Below, piece by piece: positions 10,547-20,259 of a DNA stretch of 64,000 nt. The notes below the pieces were generated by a model. That model did not search any database, was not told where the DNA came from, and worked only from the letters and a program-made list of their open reading frames with translations. The DNA is from Hydrogenophilales bacterium (GTDB taxonomy: Bacteria; Pseudomonadota; Gammaproteobacteria; Burkholderiales; Thiobacillaceae). The position numbers and the translations under genes were made by a program. How positions within the stretch are numbered: the stretch's first letter is position 1; each line of letters begins with the position of its first letter. The stretch lies in the NCBI GenBank assembly GCA_016719465.1, contig JADJYY010000041.1, forward strand, positions 42,344 through 106,343, given 5' to 3'.

Positions 10547-11829
10547 ACGGTTCCCATCAGTTTTTCCAGGGTGGTGGCTTCGTCGCTCACCTGGGCATGC
10601 TCCAGCACCCAGGCCACGATGTTCTCTTCCAGCACGAGGGCACGGGCCTCTTTCAACCGGGAGGCGTCCTGATAGTACCAGCCGACCACCTCGGAGGGGT
10701 CCTCGTAGCTCTGGGCGAATTCGTCCACCATGGCGCGCACCTGATCGTCGGAGGCGACGATGTTCTTTTCCTTGATCAGGGTATCCATCAGCAGGCCCAG
10801 GGCGACGCGGCGCTTGGCCTGGGGTTCGAAGATTTCATCGCCCAGCTTGATGTCGTGTTCCTTCAGGCCGCGCGCCTTCAGGTCGGTCACGGCCTTTTCC
10901 ATGAGGGCGTGACGCTCCATGTCCACCAGGTTGCCGGGGACGTCGAAGGGGGTGGTTTCCAGCAGGCCGTTGAGAACCTGTTCCTTGACCTTGGCCTGGA
11001 CGCGGCGCTTCGCTTCCCGGGCCAGGTTGCCGCGAATTTCCTCGCGCAGCTTGGCGACGCCGCCCTCGTGGATGCCCAGGCTTTGCGCCATGGCCTCGTC
11101 CACTTCCGGCAGCACGGCTTCATGCACGGACTTGACCGTGGCCTCGAAGGTGGACGTCTTGCCCGCCAGTTCCTTGGCGAAATAGTCGGCCGGGAAGGCC
11201 ACGTCGAAGGTCTTGGTTTCGCCGGCCTTCATGCCCACCAGGCTGCCCTCGAAATCCTTCAGGGTGCGGCCCTCGCCCAGGATCACCGGGAAATCCCTGG
11301 CCTCGCCGCCGGGGAAGGCCACGCCGTCGATCTTGCCCAGGTAATCGATGTGCACCCGGTCGCCCTCCCTGGCTTCCCGCTCCGCGGCGTGGTATTGCAC
11401 CCGCTGCTTGCGCAGCACGTCCAGGGTACGGTCCACGTCGGCGTCGTTCACATCGACGACCGGCCGGTTCACCTTGATCTGGGAAAGATCGCCCAGCTTG
11501 ATTTCCGGGAAGACCTCGAAGGTGGCGATGAAGGCGCCATTCTCGCCCGGGGCGAAGCGGGGATAGCCGGCCACGGCCAGGTTGTTGGCCTGCACGGCCG
11601 CGCCGAATTGCTTCTGCAGGGCATCGCCCAGGACCTCGCCGCGAATCTCGCCGGAATAGCGGGAGGCCACCAGCTTCATGGGCGCCTTGCCGGGACGGAA
11701 ACCATCCATGCGCACATTCCGGGCGACTTGCGCCAGGCGCTTGCGAACTTCGGCCTCCACCTCCTCTTGATTGAGGTTGAGAGTGACACGGCGGTTGAGG
11801 CCTTCGAGGGTTTCCACGGTTGCTGTCAT
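10543..11829 (-). CDS. tig: Trigger factor, ribosome-associated chaperone
   Basis: A 428-residue protein with the three trigger-factor parts: N-terminal ribosome-binding domain (GFRPGKAP near residue 44), FKBP-like PPIase domain (residues ~150-240, GDRVHIDYLGKIDG) and an extended C-terminal helical domain. It binds nascent chains at the exit tunnel. The ATG at 11829 (MTATVETLEGL) is chosen because it matches the family N-terminus. An upstream in-frame ATG at 11883 would start just beside the tRNA-Leu gene. Confidence 0.96.
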   Translation of the reverse strand: MTATVETLEGLNRRVTLNLNQEEVEAEVRKRLAQVARNVRMDGFRPGKAPMKLVASRYSGEIRGEVLGDALQKQFGAAVQANNLAVAGYPRFAPGENGAFIATFEVFPEIKLGDLSQIKVNRPVVDVNDADVDRTLDVLRKQRVQYHAAEREAREGDRVHIDYLGKIDGVAFPGGEARDFPVILGEGRTLKDFEGSLVGMKAGETKTFDVAFPADYFAKELAGKTSTFEATVKSVHEAVLPEVDEAMAQSLGIHEGGVAKLREEIRGNLAREAKRRVQAKVKEQVLNGLLETTPFDVPGNLVDMERHALMEKAVTDLKARGLKEHDIKLGDEIFEPQAKRRVALGLLMDTLIKEKNIVASDDQVRAMVDEFAQSYEDPSEVVGWYYQDASRLKEARALVLEENIVAWVLEHAQVSDEATTLEKLMGTV

Positions 11830-11896
11830 CAGGTTTTCCTTAAACGTCGATATATATATCCAGGCTCGTGCGGGTCGCGCCAAGGCATGGCCAGGC

Positions 11897-11980
11897 TGGT
11901 GCGCTCGGGGAGACTCGAACTCCCACGCCTTGGGCGCCAGAACCTAAATCTGGTGCGTCTACCAATTCCGCCACGAGCGC
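11897..11980 (-). tRNA. tRNA-Leu (TAG)
   Basis: A class II cloverleaf with a long variable arm on the minus strand. The acceptor stem is GCGCTCG/CGAGCGC, the anticodon stem CCAGA/TCTGG encloses loop TTTAGGT with anticodon TAG, and the CCA end is encoded (11897-11899). It lies directly upstream of tig. Confidence 0.95.
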
Positions 11981-12067
11981 GACAACGCGCAAGTGTAAAC
12001 TACCCGGCCCCCTTCCCGCCAGCCGACCGGCATCCCGGCAATTACATAACCGTTTGATTCTATTGAT

Positions 12068-12958
12068 ATGAGCAATACGGATCGGCCTAATCCGGTGAAT
12101 GCCGGCCACTATGAAAACTTTCCCGTGGCCTCGGTTTTCCTGCCCGCCCGGCTGCGACCCGCGGTGCGCGCCATCTACGCCTTCGCCCGCACGGCCGACG
12201 ATTTCGCCGACGAAGGCGAGCATCCCGCCGAATGGCGCCTGGCCCGGCTGGCGGAGTACCACGCCCATCTCCATGCCCTGGAACGGGGCGAGCCGGTGGA
12301 TCATCCCGTTTTCCGCGACCTGGCGCCCCACATCCGCGCCCACGACCTGCCCTATTCCCTGTTCCACGACCTGCTGGACGCCTTCGAGCAGGATTGCACG
12401 AAAACCCGCTACGCCCATTTCGGCGAGGTGATGGATTACTGCCGCCGTTCCGCCAACCCCATCGGCCGCCTCCTGCTCAGGCTCTACGGCGACCGGGATG
12501 CCAAGCACCAGGCCTGGTCCGACGGCATCTGCTCGGCCCTGCAACTCATCAATTTCCTCCAGGACGTGGCGGAGGACTACCGCAAGGGCCGCATCTACCT
12601 GCCCCAGGACGAGATGGCGAAATTCGGCATCAGCGAAAGCCAGATCGGCGAGGGCCGCGCCGATGCGCTCTGGCAGCAATTCATGAAGGGCCAGATCGAA
12701 CGGGCCCATCGCATGCTCAAGGCCGGCGCCCCCCTGGGCCGCGCCTTGAAAGGCCGCATCGGCCTGGAGATGCGCCTGATCATCCTGGGCGGGGACCGCA
12801 TCCTCGCCCAACTCCATGACAGCCGGGGCGACATGTTCGCCCATCGGCCCAGGCTGGGCTGGAGGGACGGCGCGGTCATCCTCTGGCGTGGCATGTTCCC
12901 GGGCAAATCCCGCTCCGGCCAGGCCCAAGCCTGTGGCGGTGGCGGATGCGGACATTGA
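12068..12958 (+). CDS. hpnC: Squalene synthase HpnC (hydroxysqualene synthase)
   Basis: A 296-residue trans-isoprenyl diphosphate synthase-like protein. Both Asp-rich motifs are present (ARTADDFADEG near residue 45 and LQDVAEDYRKGR near residue 170). In the HpnCDE pathway HpnC converts presqualene diphosphate to hydroxysqualene. The C-terminus is unusual, ending in a Gly/Cys/His tail (ACGGGGCGH). It is the first gene of an overlapping trio with hpnD and hpnE, whose product squalene normally feeds hopanoid synthesis. No squalene-hopene cyclase is in this window. Confidence 0.92.
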   Translation: MSNTDRPNPVNAGHYENFPVASVFLPARLRPAVRAIYAFARTADDFADEGEHPAEWRLARLAEYHAHLHALERGEPVDHPVFRDLAPHIRAHDLPYSLFHDLLDAFEQDCTKTRYAHFGEVMDYCRRSANPIGRLLLRLYGDRDAKHQAWSDGICSALQLINFLQDVAEDYRKGRIYLPQDEMAKFGISESQIGEGRADALWQQFMKGQIERAHRMLKAGAPLGRALKGRIGLEMRLIILGGDRILAQLHDSRGDMFAHRPRLGWRDGAVILWRGMFPGKSRSGQAQACGGGGCGH

Positions 12959-13827
12959 GCGAACCGGACGCCCACGCCATGGACTGCCACGCCTACTGCC
13001 AGGAGAAGGCCGCCGCCAGCGGCTCCAGCTTCTATTACAGCTTCCGCTTCCTGCCGCCGGAGCGGCGCCGGGCCATCACCGCCTTCTATGCCTTTTGCCG
13101 GGAGGTGGACGACGTGGCCGACGAATGCCGCGACCCGGCCCTGGCCCGGACCAAGCTGGCCTGGTGGCGCGACGAGGTGGCGCGCCTGTATGCCGGCCAG
13201 CCCGAGCACCCGGTGACCCGGGCCCTGCTGGAAGCCATCGGCCCCTACCATCTGCCCGAGGACGCCTTCGGCCAGATCATCGACGGCATGGAAATGGACC
13301 TGGGCCTGGCGCGCTATCCGGATTTCAAGGCGCTGCGCCTCTACTGCCACCGGGTGGCGGGCGTGGTGGGCGAAGTGGCCGCCCTGATCTTCGGCGGCTC
13401 CGACACCGAAGCCCTCGACCGGGCCACCCTGAAATACGCCAACAAGCTGGGTCTGGCGTTCCAGCTCACCAACATCATCCGCGACGTGGGCGAGGACGCC
13501 CGGCGCAACCGCATCTACCTGCCCCAGGACGAGCTGGCCCGCTTCGGCGTCACGGAGGCCGATCTCGTATCGGCCCGGATGAGTGACCGTTTCGTCCAAC
13601 TCATGGAGTTCCAGTACCAGCGCACCATCCAGACCTACGCCGAAGCCCTGGCCCTGCTGCCCGCCGCCGATCGCAAGGCCCAGCGGCCGGGGCTGATCAT
13701 GGCGGCCATCTATCGCGCCCTGCTGGAGGAAATCCGCGCCGACGGTTTCCGGGTACTGGATCGCCGCATCGCCCTGACCCCGCTGCGCAAGCTCTGGATC
13801 GCCTGGCGCACATGGTTGCGCGCATGA
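12946..13827 (+). CDS. hpnD: Presqualene diphosphate synthase HpnD
   Basis: A 293-residue squalene/phytoene synthase-family protein with both Asp-rich motifs (CREVDDVADEC and IIRDVGEDARRNRIYLPQDEL). HpnD condenses two farnesyl diphosphates to presqualene diphosphate. It overlaps hpnC by 13 nt. The ATG at 12946 is used, but the ATG at 12979 (MDCHAYCQEK) matches typical HpnD N-termini at least as well. The stop overlaps the start of hpnE as ATGA, so the three are translationally coupled. Confidence 0.93.
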   Translation: MRTLSEPDAHAMDCHAYCQEKAAASGSSFYYSFRFLPPERRRAITAFYAFCREVDDVADECRDPALARTKLAWWRDEVARLYAGQPEHPVTRALLEAIGPYHLPEDAFGQIIDGMEMDLGLARYPDFKALRLYCHRVAGVVGEVAALIFGGSDTEALDRATLKYANKLGLAFQLTNIIRDVGEDARRNRIYLPQDELARFGVTEADLVSARMSDRFVQLMEFQYQRTIQTYAEALALLPAADRKAQRPGLIMAAIYRALLEEIRADGFRVLDRRIALTPLRKLWIAWRTWLRA

Positions 13828-15092
13828 AGCCGGTCGCCATCATCGGTGGCGGCTGGGCCGGCCTGGCCTGCGCCGTGGAACTGGCCGATGCCGGCGTTCC
13901 GGTCACCCTGTTCGAAGCCGCCAGGCAACTGGGCGGCCGCGCCCGCCGCGTCGACTGGGATGGCATCCCCATCGACAACGGCCAGCACCTCATGGTGGGC
14001 GCCTACCGGGAAACCCTGCGCCTGATGGCCCGACTGGGCACCTCGCACCTGCTTGAACATCGCCCCCTGGAACTGATGCTGCCGGGTTTCCGCCTGCGCC
14101 TGCCCCGCCTGCCCGCGCCCCTGAATCTGGTCCTTGGGCTGTTGCGGGCCCAAGGCTTGAGCCTCAAGGACAAACTGGCCGCCGCCCGCTTCATGAACAC
14201 GCTCAAGGAGCGGGCCTTCCGCCTGCCCCGGGACGAGACGGTAAGCGCCCTGCTGCGGCGACACCACCAGCCGGCCGGACTGGTGGACAAGCTGTGGGCG
14301 CCCCTCTGCATCGCCGCCCTCAACACCCCCGTGGAACAGGCCTCGGCCCAGGTGTTCTGCAATGTGCTGCGGGACAGCCTGGCCGGCGAGCGGGCCGACA
14401 GCGACCTGGTGATGAACCGGGCCGACCTGGGCCGGCTTTTCCCGCGGGCGGCCACGGACTACCTGACGCGCCACGGCGCCACCGTCCACGCCGCCCGCAA
14501 GGTGGAAAGAATCGAACGCCGCGGCGGAGGATTTTTCCTGGAAGGCCCGGACCTGGTGGCGGAACGGACGGTGCTGGCCACCCACCCCGCCCGCCTGCCC
14601 CGCCTGCTTGAACACATGCCCGAGGCGGCGCCCGTCATCCGTCAGGTCGCGGCCTACACCTGGCAGCCCATCCTCACCCTCTGGCTGCGTTTCGCCGCGC
14701 CGCCGGCCTTCCCCTTCCCCATGCTGGGCCTGGGCGGCGGCCACGCGCCCTGGGCCTTCGAGCGCGAGGACCTGGCGCCCGGCCTGGTGGCCATCGTGGT
14801 CAGCGCGGAAGGCCCCCACCTGGAGGAGGATCCCGAGACGCTGCGGGATGCGTACCTGGCCCTGCTGTCCCGGCAACTGGGGGCGCTCCCCCCCCTGCTG
14901 GGCTGGAAGACCATCGTCGAAAAGCGCGCCACCTTCGCCTGCGTGCCCGACATGGACCGCCCCGACAACGCCACCCCGGTGCCCGGCCTCTACCTGGCCG
15001 GCGACCACACGGCGGGCGACTACCCGGCCACCCTCGAAGCTGCCGTCCGCAGCGGCGTAAAATGCGCCCGCCTGATCGTCAAGACCGGCTAA
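13824..15092 (+). CDS. hpnE: Hydroxysqualene dehydroxylase HpnE
   Basis: A 422-residue FAD-dependent amine-oxidase-like protein. It opens with the dinucleotide-binding glycines IIGGGWAGLACAVELA and GGRARRVDW, and has the C-terminal FAD motif GLYLAGDHTAGDYPATLE. HpnE reduces hydroxysqualene to squalene, the last step after HpnD and HpnC. The start at 13824 gives an ATGA overlap with hpnD. An in-frame ATG 12 nt earlier is less likely. Confidence 0.93.
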   Translation: MKPVAIIGGGWAGLACAVELADAGVPVTLFEAARQLGGRARRVDWDGIPIDNGQHLMVGAYRETLRLMARLGTSHLLEHRPLELMLPGFRLRLPRLPAPLNLVLGLLRAQGLSLKDKLAAARFMNTLKERAFRLPRDETVSALLRRHHQPAGLVDKLWAPLCIAALNTPVEQASAQVFCNVLRDSLAGERADSDLVMNRADLGRLFPRAATDYLTRHGATVHAARKVERIERRGGGFFLEGPDLVAERTVLATHPARLPRLLEHMPEAAPVIRQVAAYTWQPILTLWLRFAAPPAFPFPMLGLGGGHAPWAFEREDLAPGLVAIVVSAEGPHLEEDPETLRDAYLALLSRQLGALPPLLGWKTIVEKRATFACVPDMDRPDNATPVPGLYLAGDHTAGDYPATLEAAVRSGVKCARLIVKTG

Positions 15093-15111
15093 TCACTCGC
15101 CCCTCGCAGCC

Positions 15112-15849
15112 ATGCCCTATACCCCTCCCCCGGACCTGCTCAAGCATCGGGTCATTCTCGTCACCGGCGCCGGCCAGGGCCTGGGGCGGTCCGCCGCCCT
15201 GGCCTACGCCCGCCATGGCGCCACCGTCATCCTGCTGGGCCGCGTGGTGGGCAAGCTGGAAAAGGTCTACGACGAGATCGTGGCGGCCGGCGGCGCCCAT
15301 CCCGCCATCTTCCCCGTGGATCTGGCGGCGGCCACGGACGCGGACTTCGAAGCCATGGCCCAGGCCATCGGCCAGCAGATCGGCCGCCTGGACGGCATCC
15401 TGCACTGCGCGGCGGCCTTCGAGGCCTTGCGGCCCCAGCAACTGGACACGCTGGAAGACTGGATGAGGCAGTTCCGGGTGAACGCCGCCGCGCCGGCCGC
15501 CATCAACCGCGCCTGCGCCCCCTATCTGGAGGTCGGCGGCGATGCCTCGGTGATCCTGGTGGGAGAAAGCCACGGCCATGAGCCCGTGGCGTACTGGGGT
15601 GGATTCGCCGTCTCCAAGGCGGCGCTGGAGGCCTACTTCAAGGTCCAGGCCGACGAGTGGTCGGACAAGGGCATTCGCATCAACCTGGTCATTCCGGGCC
15701 CGGTGAACTCACCCCAGCGGGCGAAAACCCACCCCGGCGAGGAGAAGAGCCTGCTGCCCCAGCCCGACGACCTGATGCCCCACTTTCTCTATCTGATGGG
15801 CCCGGACAGCCAGGCCATCCGGGGCCGGATCATCGACTGCCGGAACTGA
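15112..15849 (+). CDS. YciK-like short-chain dehydrogenase/reductase with Phe at the catalytic Tyr position
   Basis: A 245-residue classical-size SDR. The cofactor motif is TGAGQGLGRS near residue 19 and the NNAG-equivalent is HCAAAFE. The usual YxxxK active site reads GGFAVSKAALE, so Tyr is replaced by Phe while Lys is retained. By overall similarity it resembles YciK-type oxidoreductases of unknown substrate. It begins 19 nt after hpnE and could be co-transcribed with hpnCDE, and it converges on galU with an 11-nt gap. The Phe substitution may abolish normal SDR chemistry. Confidence 0.8.
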   Translation: MPYTPPPDLLKHRVILVTGAGQGLGRSAALAYARHGATVILLGRVVGKLEKVYDEIVAAGGAHPAIFPVDLAAATDADFEAMAQAIGQQIGRLDGILHCAAAFEALRPQQLDTLEDWMRQFRVNAAAPAAINRACAPYLEVGGDASVILVGESHGHEPVAYWGGFAVSKAALEAYFKVQADEWSDKGIRINLVIPGPVNSPQRAKTHPGEEKSLLPQPDDLMPHFLYLMGPDSQAIRGRIIDCRN

Positions 15850-15860
15850 TCTCTCAGTCC

Positions 15861-16757
15861 TCAGGTTCCCTTGCCGCTCTGGCAAGACGCGCAGAACCTT
15901 TTTTCCAGATAGTCCTTGAACTCGGCGGCCACCTCCGGGTGCTTCAGGGCATATTCCACGGTGGCTTCCAGATAACCCAGCTTGCTGCCGCAGTCATAGC
16001 GCTTGCCGGTGAACTCGTAGGCCAGCACCTGCTGCTCCTTGAGTAATTCGGCGATGCCATCGGTGAGTTGCAGTTCGCCGCCGGCGCCGCGCTCGATATG
16101 GCGCAGGTGATGGAAGATGCGCGGGGTCAGCACGTAGCGGCCGACCACCGCCAGGTCCGAGGGCGCGTCGGCGGGCTTGGGCTTCTCCACGATCTGGTTG
16201 ACGCGGGAAATGCGCTCCGCCAGGGGCGAGGTGGCGACGATGCCGTAGGAACCGGTCTCCGACGGATCCACGTGCTGGACCCCCACCATGGAGCACTGGT
16301 AATAGCTGTAGAGATCGCACATCTGCTTGGTGGCGCCCGGCTCGCCGTCGATCAGGTCGTCCGCCAGCAGCACGGCGAAGGGCTCGTCGTTGACCGCGGG
16401 CTGGGCGCACAGCACGGCGTGCCCCAGGCCCAGGGCCTCCGCCTGGCGGATGTAGATGCAGTTCACGTTCACCGGCAGCATGCCGCGCAGGTCTTCCAGG
16501 GCCTTCAGCTTGCCCCGGGTCTCCAGCTCCACTTCCAGCTCGTAGGCCTTGTCGAAATGGTCGGCGATGGCCCGCTTGGTGCGGCCGATGATGAAGATCA
16601 GGTCGGTGATGCCCGCCGCCGCGGCCTCCTCGGCCGCGTACTGGATCAGCGGCTTGTCGACGATCGGCAGCATTTCCTTGGGATTGGCCTTGGTGGCGGG
16701 CAGGAAGCGGGTGCCCATGCCGGCGGCCGGGAAGATGGCCTTGGTGACGCGTTTCAT
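15861..16757 (-). CDS. galU: UTP-glucose-1-phosphate uridylyltransferase
   Basis: A 298-residue nucleotidyltransferase with the GalU signature PAAGMGTRFLPATKANPKEMLP at the N-terminus (split: nucleotide-binding loop AAGMGTRFLP, then KEMLPIVDKPL). It makes UDP-glucose from UTP and glucose-1-phosphate for envelope polysaccharides. It overlaps the stop of ligA as ATGA, so it is coupled to the upstream division/ligase genes. Confidence 0.96.
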   Translation of the reverse strand: MKRVTKAIFPAAGMGTRFLPATKANPKEMLPIVDKPLIQYAAEEAAAAGITDLIFIIGRTKRAIADHFDKAYELEVELETRGKLKALEDLRGMLPVNVNCIYIRQAEALGLGHAVLCAQPAVNDEPFAVLLADDLIDGEPGATKQMCDLYSYYQCSMVGVQHVDPSETGSYGIVATSPLAERISRVNQIVEKPKPADAPSDLAVVGRYVLTPRIFHHLRHIERGAGGELQLTDGIAELLKEQQVLAYEFTGKRYDCGSKLGYLEATVEYALKHPEVAAEFKDYLEKRFCASCQSGKGT

Positions 16758-18805
16758 GACTCGGAGACTCCCTTCAGTAATTCCATTAATTCGTCCTGGT
16801 CCAGGACTCTAACGTCCAGTTCCCGGGCTTTCTTTAATTTCGAACCCGGTTCGGCGCCGGCCACCACGAAGTCGGTTTTCCTCGAAACGCTTGCCGTCAC
16901 CTTGCCGCCCGCCGCCTCGATGCGGGCCTTGGCCTCATCCCGGGTCAGGGTGGGCAGGGTGCCGGTGAGCACGAAGGTCTTGCCCTCCAGGGGCCCGGCG
17001 AGGCGCGCGGCGGCTTCGCCGTCGGTCCAGGCCCCGGCATTGTCCAGCGCCTGGATGACCGTCTGATTATGGGCTTCGGAAAGAAAGGCCCGGATCGAGG
17101 CCGCCACCACCGGGCCCACATCCGGCACCGCCATGAGCGCGTCCTCGTCGGCGGCCATGAAACCCGCCATGCCACCGAAATACCGGGCCAGATCCTTGGC
17201 GGTCTGCTCGCCCACGTGACGGATGCCGAGGGCGAAGATGAAGCGGGCCAGGGGACGGCCGCGGCTGGCTTCGATGGCCTGGACCAGGTTCTCGGCGGAC
17301 TTGTCCGCCATGCGTTCCAGCCCGGCCAGGGCGGCCTTGTTGACCTTCGCGGGGTCGTACAGATCGGCCGGCGTGGCCACCAGGCCCTTGTCCACCAGCT
17401 GGTCCACCAGCTTGTCGCCCAGGCCATCGATATCCATGGCCCGGCGCGAGGCGAAATGGATGATGGCCTGCTTGCGCTGGGCCGGACAGGCCAGGCCATT
17501 GGTGCAGCGGGCCGCCGCCTCGCCCTCCAGCCGCACCACCGGCGCGCCGCACTCGGGGCAGGTGTCGCGCATGCGGAACGGCGGGTACAGGGGCGTGACC
17601 AGGTCCTTCATGGGGCGCCGCTCCATGACCACACCCACCACTTCGGGAATGACGTCGCCCGCCCGGCGCACGATGACGGTGTCGCCCACCCGCACATCCT
17701 TGCGCCGCGCCTCATCCTCGTTGTGCAGCGTCGCGTTGGTGACCGTGACGCCGCCGACGAATACCGGCGCCAGCCGCGCCACCGGGGTCAGGGTGCCGGT
17801 GCGGCCCACCTGCACGTCGATGGCCTCGACGAGGGTGAGTTCCTCCTGGGCGGGATACTTGTGGGCGATGGCGAAACGGGGCGCGCGGGCGACGAAGCCC
17901 AGGATGTCCTGGTCGGCCAGGCGGTTCACCTTGTAGACCGCGCCGTCGATGTCGTAGGGCAGCCCGGCCCGCTTCTCCCCGAGATCGTGGAAATAGCCCA
18001 TCAGGCCGTCGACGCCGCGTACCTGGCGACGCGCCTCGGAAACCGGCAGGCGGCGCGCGGCCAGCCAATCCATGACGCCGGCATGGGTGTCGGGCAGCGC
18101 GCCGCCTTCCACCCGGCCGACACCGTAGGCGAAGAACGACAGCCGGCGCCGGGCGGTGATGCGGGAATCCAGCTGGCGCAGGCTGCCGGCGGCGGCATTG
18201 CGGGGGTTGGCGAAGGTCTTCTCGTCCCGGGCGCGGGCGGCCTCGTTGAGCCGGTCGAAGTCCCGCCGCAGCATCAGCACCTCGCCCCTCACTTCCAGCC
18301 AGGCCGGGGGATTCGGGTCTTGCAGGCGCATGGGAATGGCCTTCACGGTGCGCAGGTTGGCGGTGACGTCCTCGCCGGTGTAGCCGTCGCCCCGGGTGGC
18401 GCCCTGGACGAAGCAGCCATCCCGGTAGTGCAGGGCGACGGCCAGGCCGTCGAACTTGGGTTCCACGGCATATTCGATCTGTTCATCTTCCCGTCCCAAT
18501 CCTTCCCGCACGCGGCGGTCGAAGGCGGCCACCTCGGCCTCGGAGAAGGCGTTGTTGAGGGACAGCATGGGCAGCGCATGGGCGACCTGGGCGAAGTCCT
18601 TGAGGGGAGCCGCGCCGATGCGCTGGGTGGGGGAATCGGGAGTGACAAGCTCCGGGTGGGCCGACTCCAGGTCCTGGAGTTCCCGCAGCAGGCGGTCGTA
18701 TTCGCTGTCGGGGATCGTGGGGGCGTCGAGGACGTAGTAGCGGTAGTTGGCCTCGTCGATCAGGGCGCGAAGTTCACGGGCACGCCGCTCTTCCTCACTC
18801 CCCAC
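16754..18805 (-). CDS. ligA: NAD-dependent DNA ligase LigA
   Basis: A 683-residue ligase with the full domain set. The N-terminal Ia domain has YYVLDAPTIPDSEYD. The adenylation domain carries the catalytic Lys in EPKFDGLA. The OB fold is followed by a C4 zinc finger (CPECGAP and CTNGLACPAQ), HhH repeats, and a C-terminal BRCT domain (GKTFVLTGTLPTLTRDEAK). It seals nicks during replication and repair. It starts 20 nt after zipA, a conserved pairing in this group. Confidence 0.97.
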   Translation of the reverse strand: MGSEEERRARELRALIDEANYRYYVLDAPTIPDSEYDRLLRELQDLESAHPELVTPDSPTQRIGAAPLKDFAQVAHALPMLSLNNAFSEAEVAAFDRRVREGLGREDEQIEYAVEPKFDGLAVALHYRDGCFVQGATRGDGYTGEDVTANLRTVKAIPMRLQDPNPPAWLEVRGEVLMLRRDFDRLNEAARARDEKTFANPRNAAAGSLRQLDSRITARRRLSFFAYGVGRVEGGALPDTHAGVMDWLAARRLPVSEARRQVRGVDGLMGYFHDLGEKRAGLPYDIDGAVYKVNRLADQDILGFVARAPRFAIAHKYPAQEELTLVEAIDVQVGRTGTLTPVARLAPVFVGGVTVTNATLHNEDEARRKDVRVGDTVIVRRAGDVIPEVVGVVMERRPMKDLVTPLYPPFRMRDTCPECGAPVVRLEGEAAARCTNGLACPAQRKQAIIHFASRRAMDIDGLGDKLVDQLVDKGLVATPADLYDPAKVNKAALAGLERMADKSAENLVQAIEASRGRPLARFIFALGIRHVGEQTAKDLARYFGGMAGFMAADEDALMAVPDVGPVVAASIRAFLSEAHNQTVIQALDNAGAWTDGEAAARLAGPLEGKTFVLTGTLPTLTRDEAKARIEAAGGKVTASVSRKTDFVVAGAEPGSKLKKARELDVRVLDQDELMELLKGVSES

Positions 18806-18825
18806 TTCCTATTCCCCACTTCCCA

Positions 18826-20259
18826 TCAGACGAACAGTCTGAGCGCTCGCTCGCCGCCGGCGGGAATGCCCCGCGCCTCCATGCGGGCGAAAAACTGGGC
18901 CAGGCGGGCGCGATCCCGGTTCAGGCTGTCCTCGCTCACCACCCGGCCGTTGTCGTCCATCAGGCGGCCTTCCAGGCGCCAGGCCAGATCGAAGCCCAGC
19001 CGGGTCATGCGGTCGAACACGGCCAGGCCGTCGGCCACCCGGGGCACGTCGAACAGCAGGGTCACGCCATGGGTGGTGAGACCCCGGCCGTCCCGGGGGA
19101 AAGGCGCGTCCTCCTGGTTGGCCAGGGTGAACAGGGCGTGGCCGAAATCATCCCGGGCCAGGAAGGTTCCATCGGACTCCAGACCGAGGCCGGCCTCCAG
19201 GGCCAGGCTGTGCATCGCCTCGCTGGTGAACGGTCGGTGGTCGGCGGACACCACGTTGAGGCCGATGAGGACGTCCACATCCATGCAGAACAGGTCCAGC
19301 TCCCGGGCGAGCCCCAGGGCCGCCTCCCGCTCGGGACAGGTCACGGCGCCGCCCTCCTCGGCCGCGAACTCGTAGAGCGCGCGGCAGAAGATATCCAGTT
19401 GATCCTGGGACAGGGCGCCGCCGCGATCGGCGAGCTGCAGGCCGAACTCGACCTGGCCATAGACGTTGCGGGGATGTCCGCTGAGCGCCTCCCAGCCCCC
19501 GTCGGCCCGCTCGCCGAAAGCGCGCACCGGCTTGCCGATGCGGCGCAAGCTCGCCAGCAGGGGGCCGAAATTGGCCAGTTGCGGGGTGGCGAATTTCAGG
19601 CGGGCGATGTATTCGGTGACGCCGTCCAGGCCGCTGGCGGAGAGGGTGGCGGGGGTCGCCGGCTCGGCCGGAATGGCTTCCCGCGCCGGCATGGGCGGCG
19701 GGGAAAACTTCGCTTTCGCGGGCGCATCGACGCTCCGGGGTGCCGCCTCCGCCGCGGGCCGGCTGACGGGTTCCGGCTGCTTCGCCTCGACCGGCGGCTC
19801 CGGCTTCCTCGCCTCGGCCACCGGCTCCGGCTTCGCAACTTGGGGTACCGGCTCCGGCTTGGCCGCTTCGGCAAGCGGCTCCGCCAGCTCGGCGGCGGGT
19901 TCCGGCCGCTCCTCCCGGGCCGGCGGTCGCGGCAGGAGTTCCAGGGAATCCAGGAAGGAGGGGGTGGTGCGCGCCAGGTCGCGGCCCACGGTCCGCAGCG
20001 GCGCTTCCGCCTCATCCACGGCATGCCGCGCCTCGGGGGCGGTTTCCGCGTCATCGGTCAGCTGGATGCGGCTTTCTCCGCGGCGACGGCTTGTCTCGGT
20101 CAGCACCGACTCGCCAAGCATGATGTCTTCCCGCTTGTGGGAGAACATGCGGTCGGCTTCCTTGCGGAACTTGCGCTCCTGCAGGATGTTGTAGATCACG
20201 ATGATGGCGATCAGGCTGACGCCGACGATGGCCAGGACGATCTGTAGCGTGGTCATCAT
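18826..20259 (-). CDS. zipA: Cell division protein ZipA
   Basis: A 477-residue protein with ZipA architecture. An N-terminal transmembrane helix (residues ~4-24, QIVLAIVGVSLIAIIVIYN) is followed by a basic stretch and a long Pro/Glu/Ala linker with repeated KPEPV-like units (residues ~140-220). The C-terminal domain of ~130 residues is FtsZ-binding (LTTHGVTLLFDVPRV). It tethers FtsZ to the inner membrane. Two consecutive ATG codons (20259, 20256) overlap the ftsB stop. The neighbours ftsB and ligA match the usual order. Confidence 0.88.
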   Translation of the reverse strand: MMTTLQIVLAIVGVSLIAIIVIYNILQERKFRKEADRMFSHKREDIMLGESVLTETSRRRGESRIQLTDDAETAPEARHAVDEAEAPLRTVGRDLARTTPSFLDSLELLPRPPAREERPEPAAELAEPLAEAAKPEPVPQVAKPEPVAEARKPEPPVEAKQPEPVSRPAAEAAPRSVDAPAKAKFSPPPMPAREAIPAEPATPATLSASGLDGVTEYIARLKFATPQLANFGPLLASLRRIGKPVRAFGERADGGWEALSGHPRNVYGQVEFGLQLADRGGALSQDQLDIFCRALYEFAAEEGGAVTCPEREAALGLARELDLFCMDVDVLIGLNVVSADHRPFTSEAMHSLALEAGLGLESDGTFLARDDFGHALFTLANQEDAPFPRDGRGLTTHGVTLLFDVPRVADGLAVFDRMTRLGFDLAWRLEGRLMDDNGRVVSEDSLNRDRARLAQFFARMEARGIPAGGERALRLFV

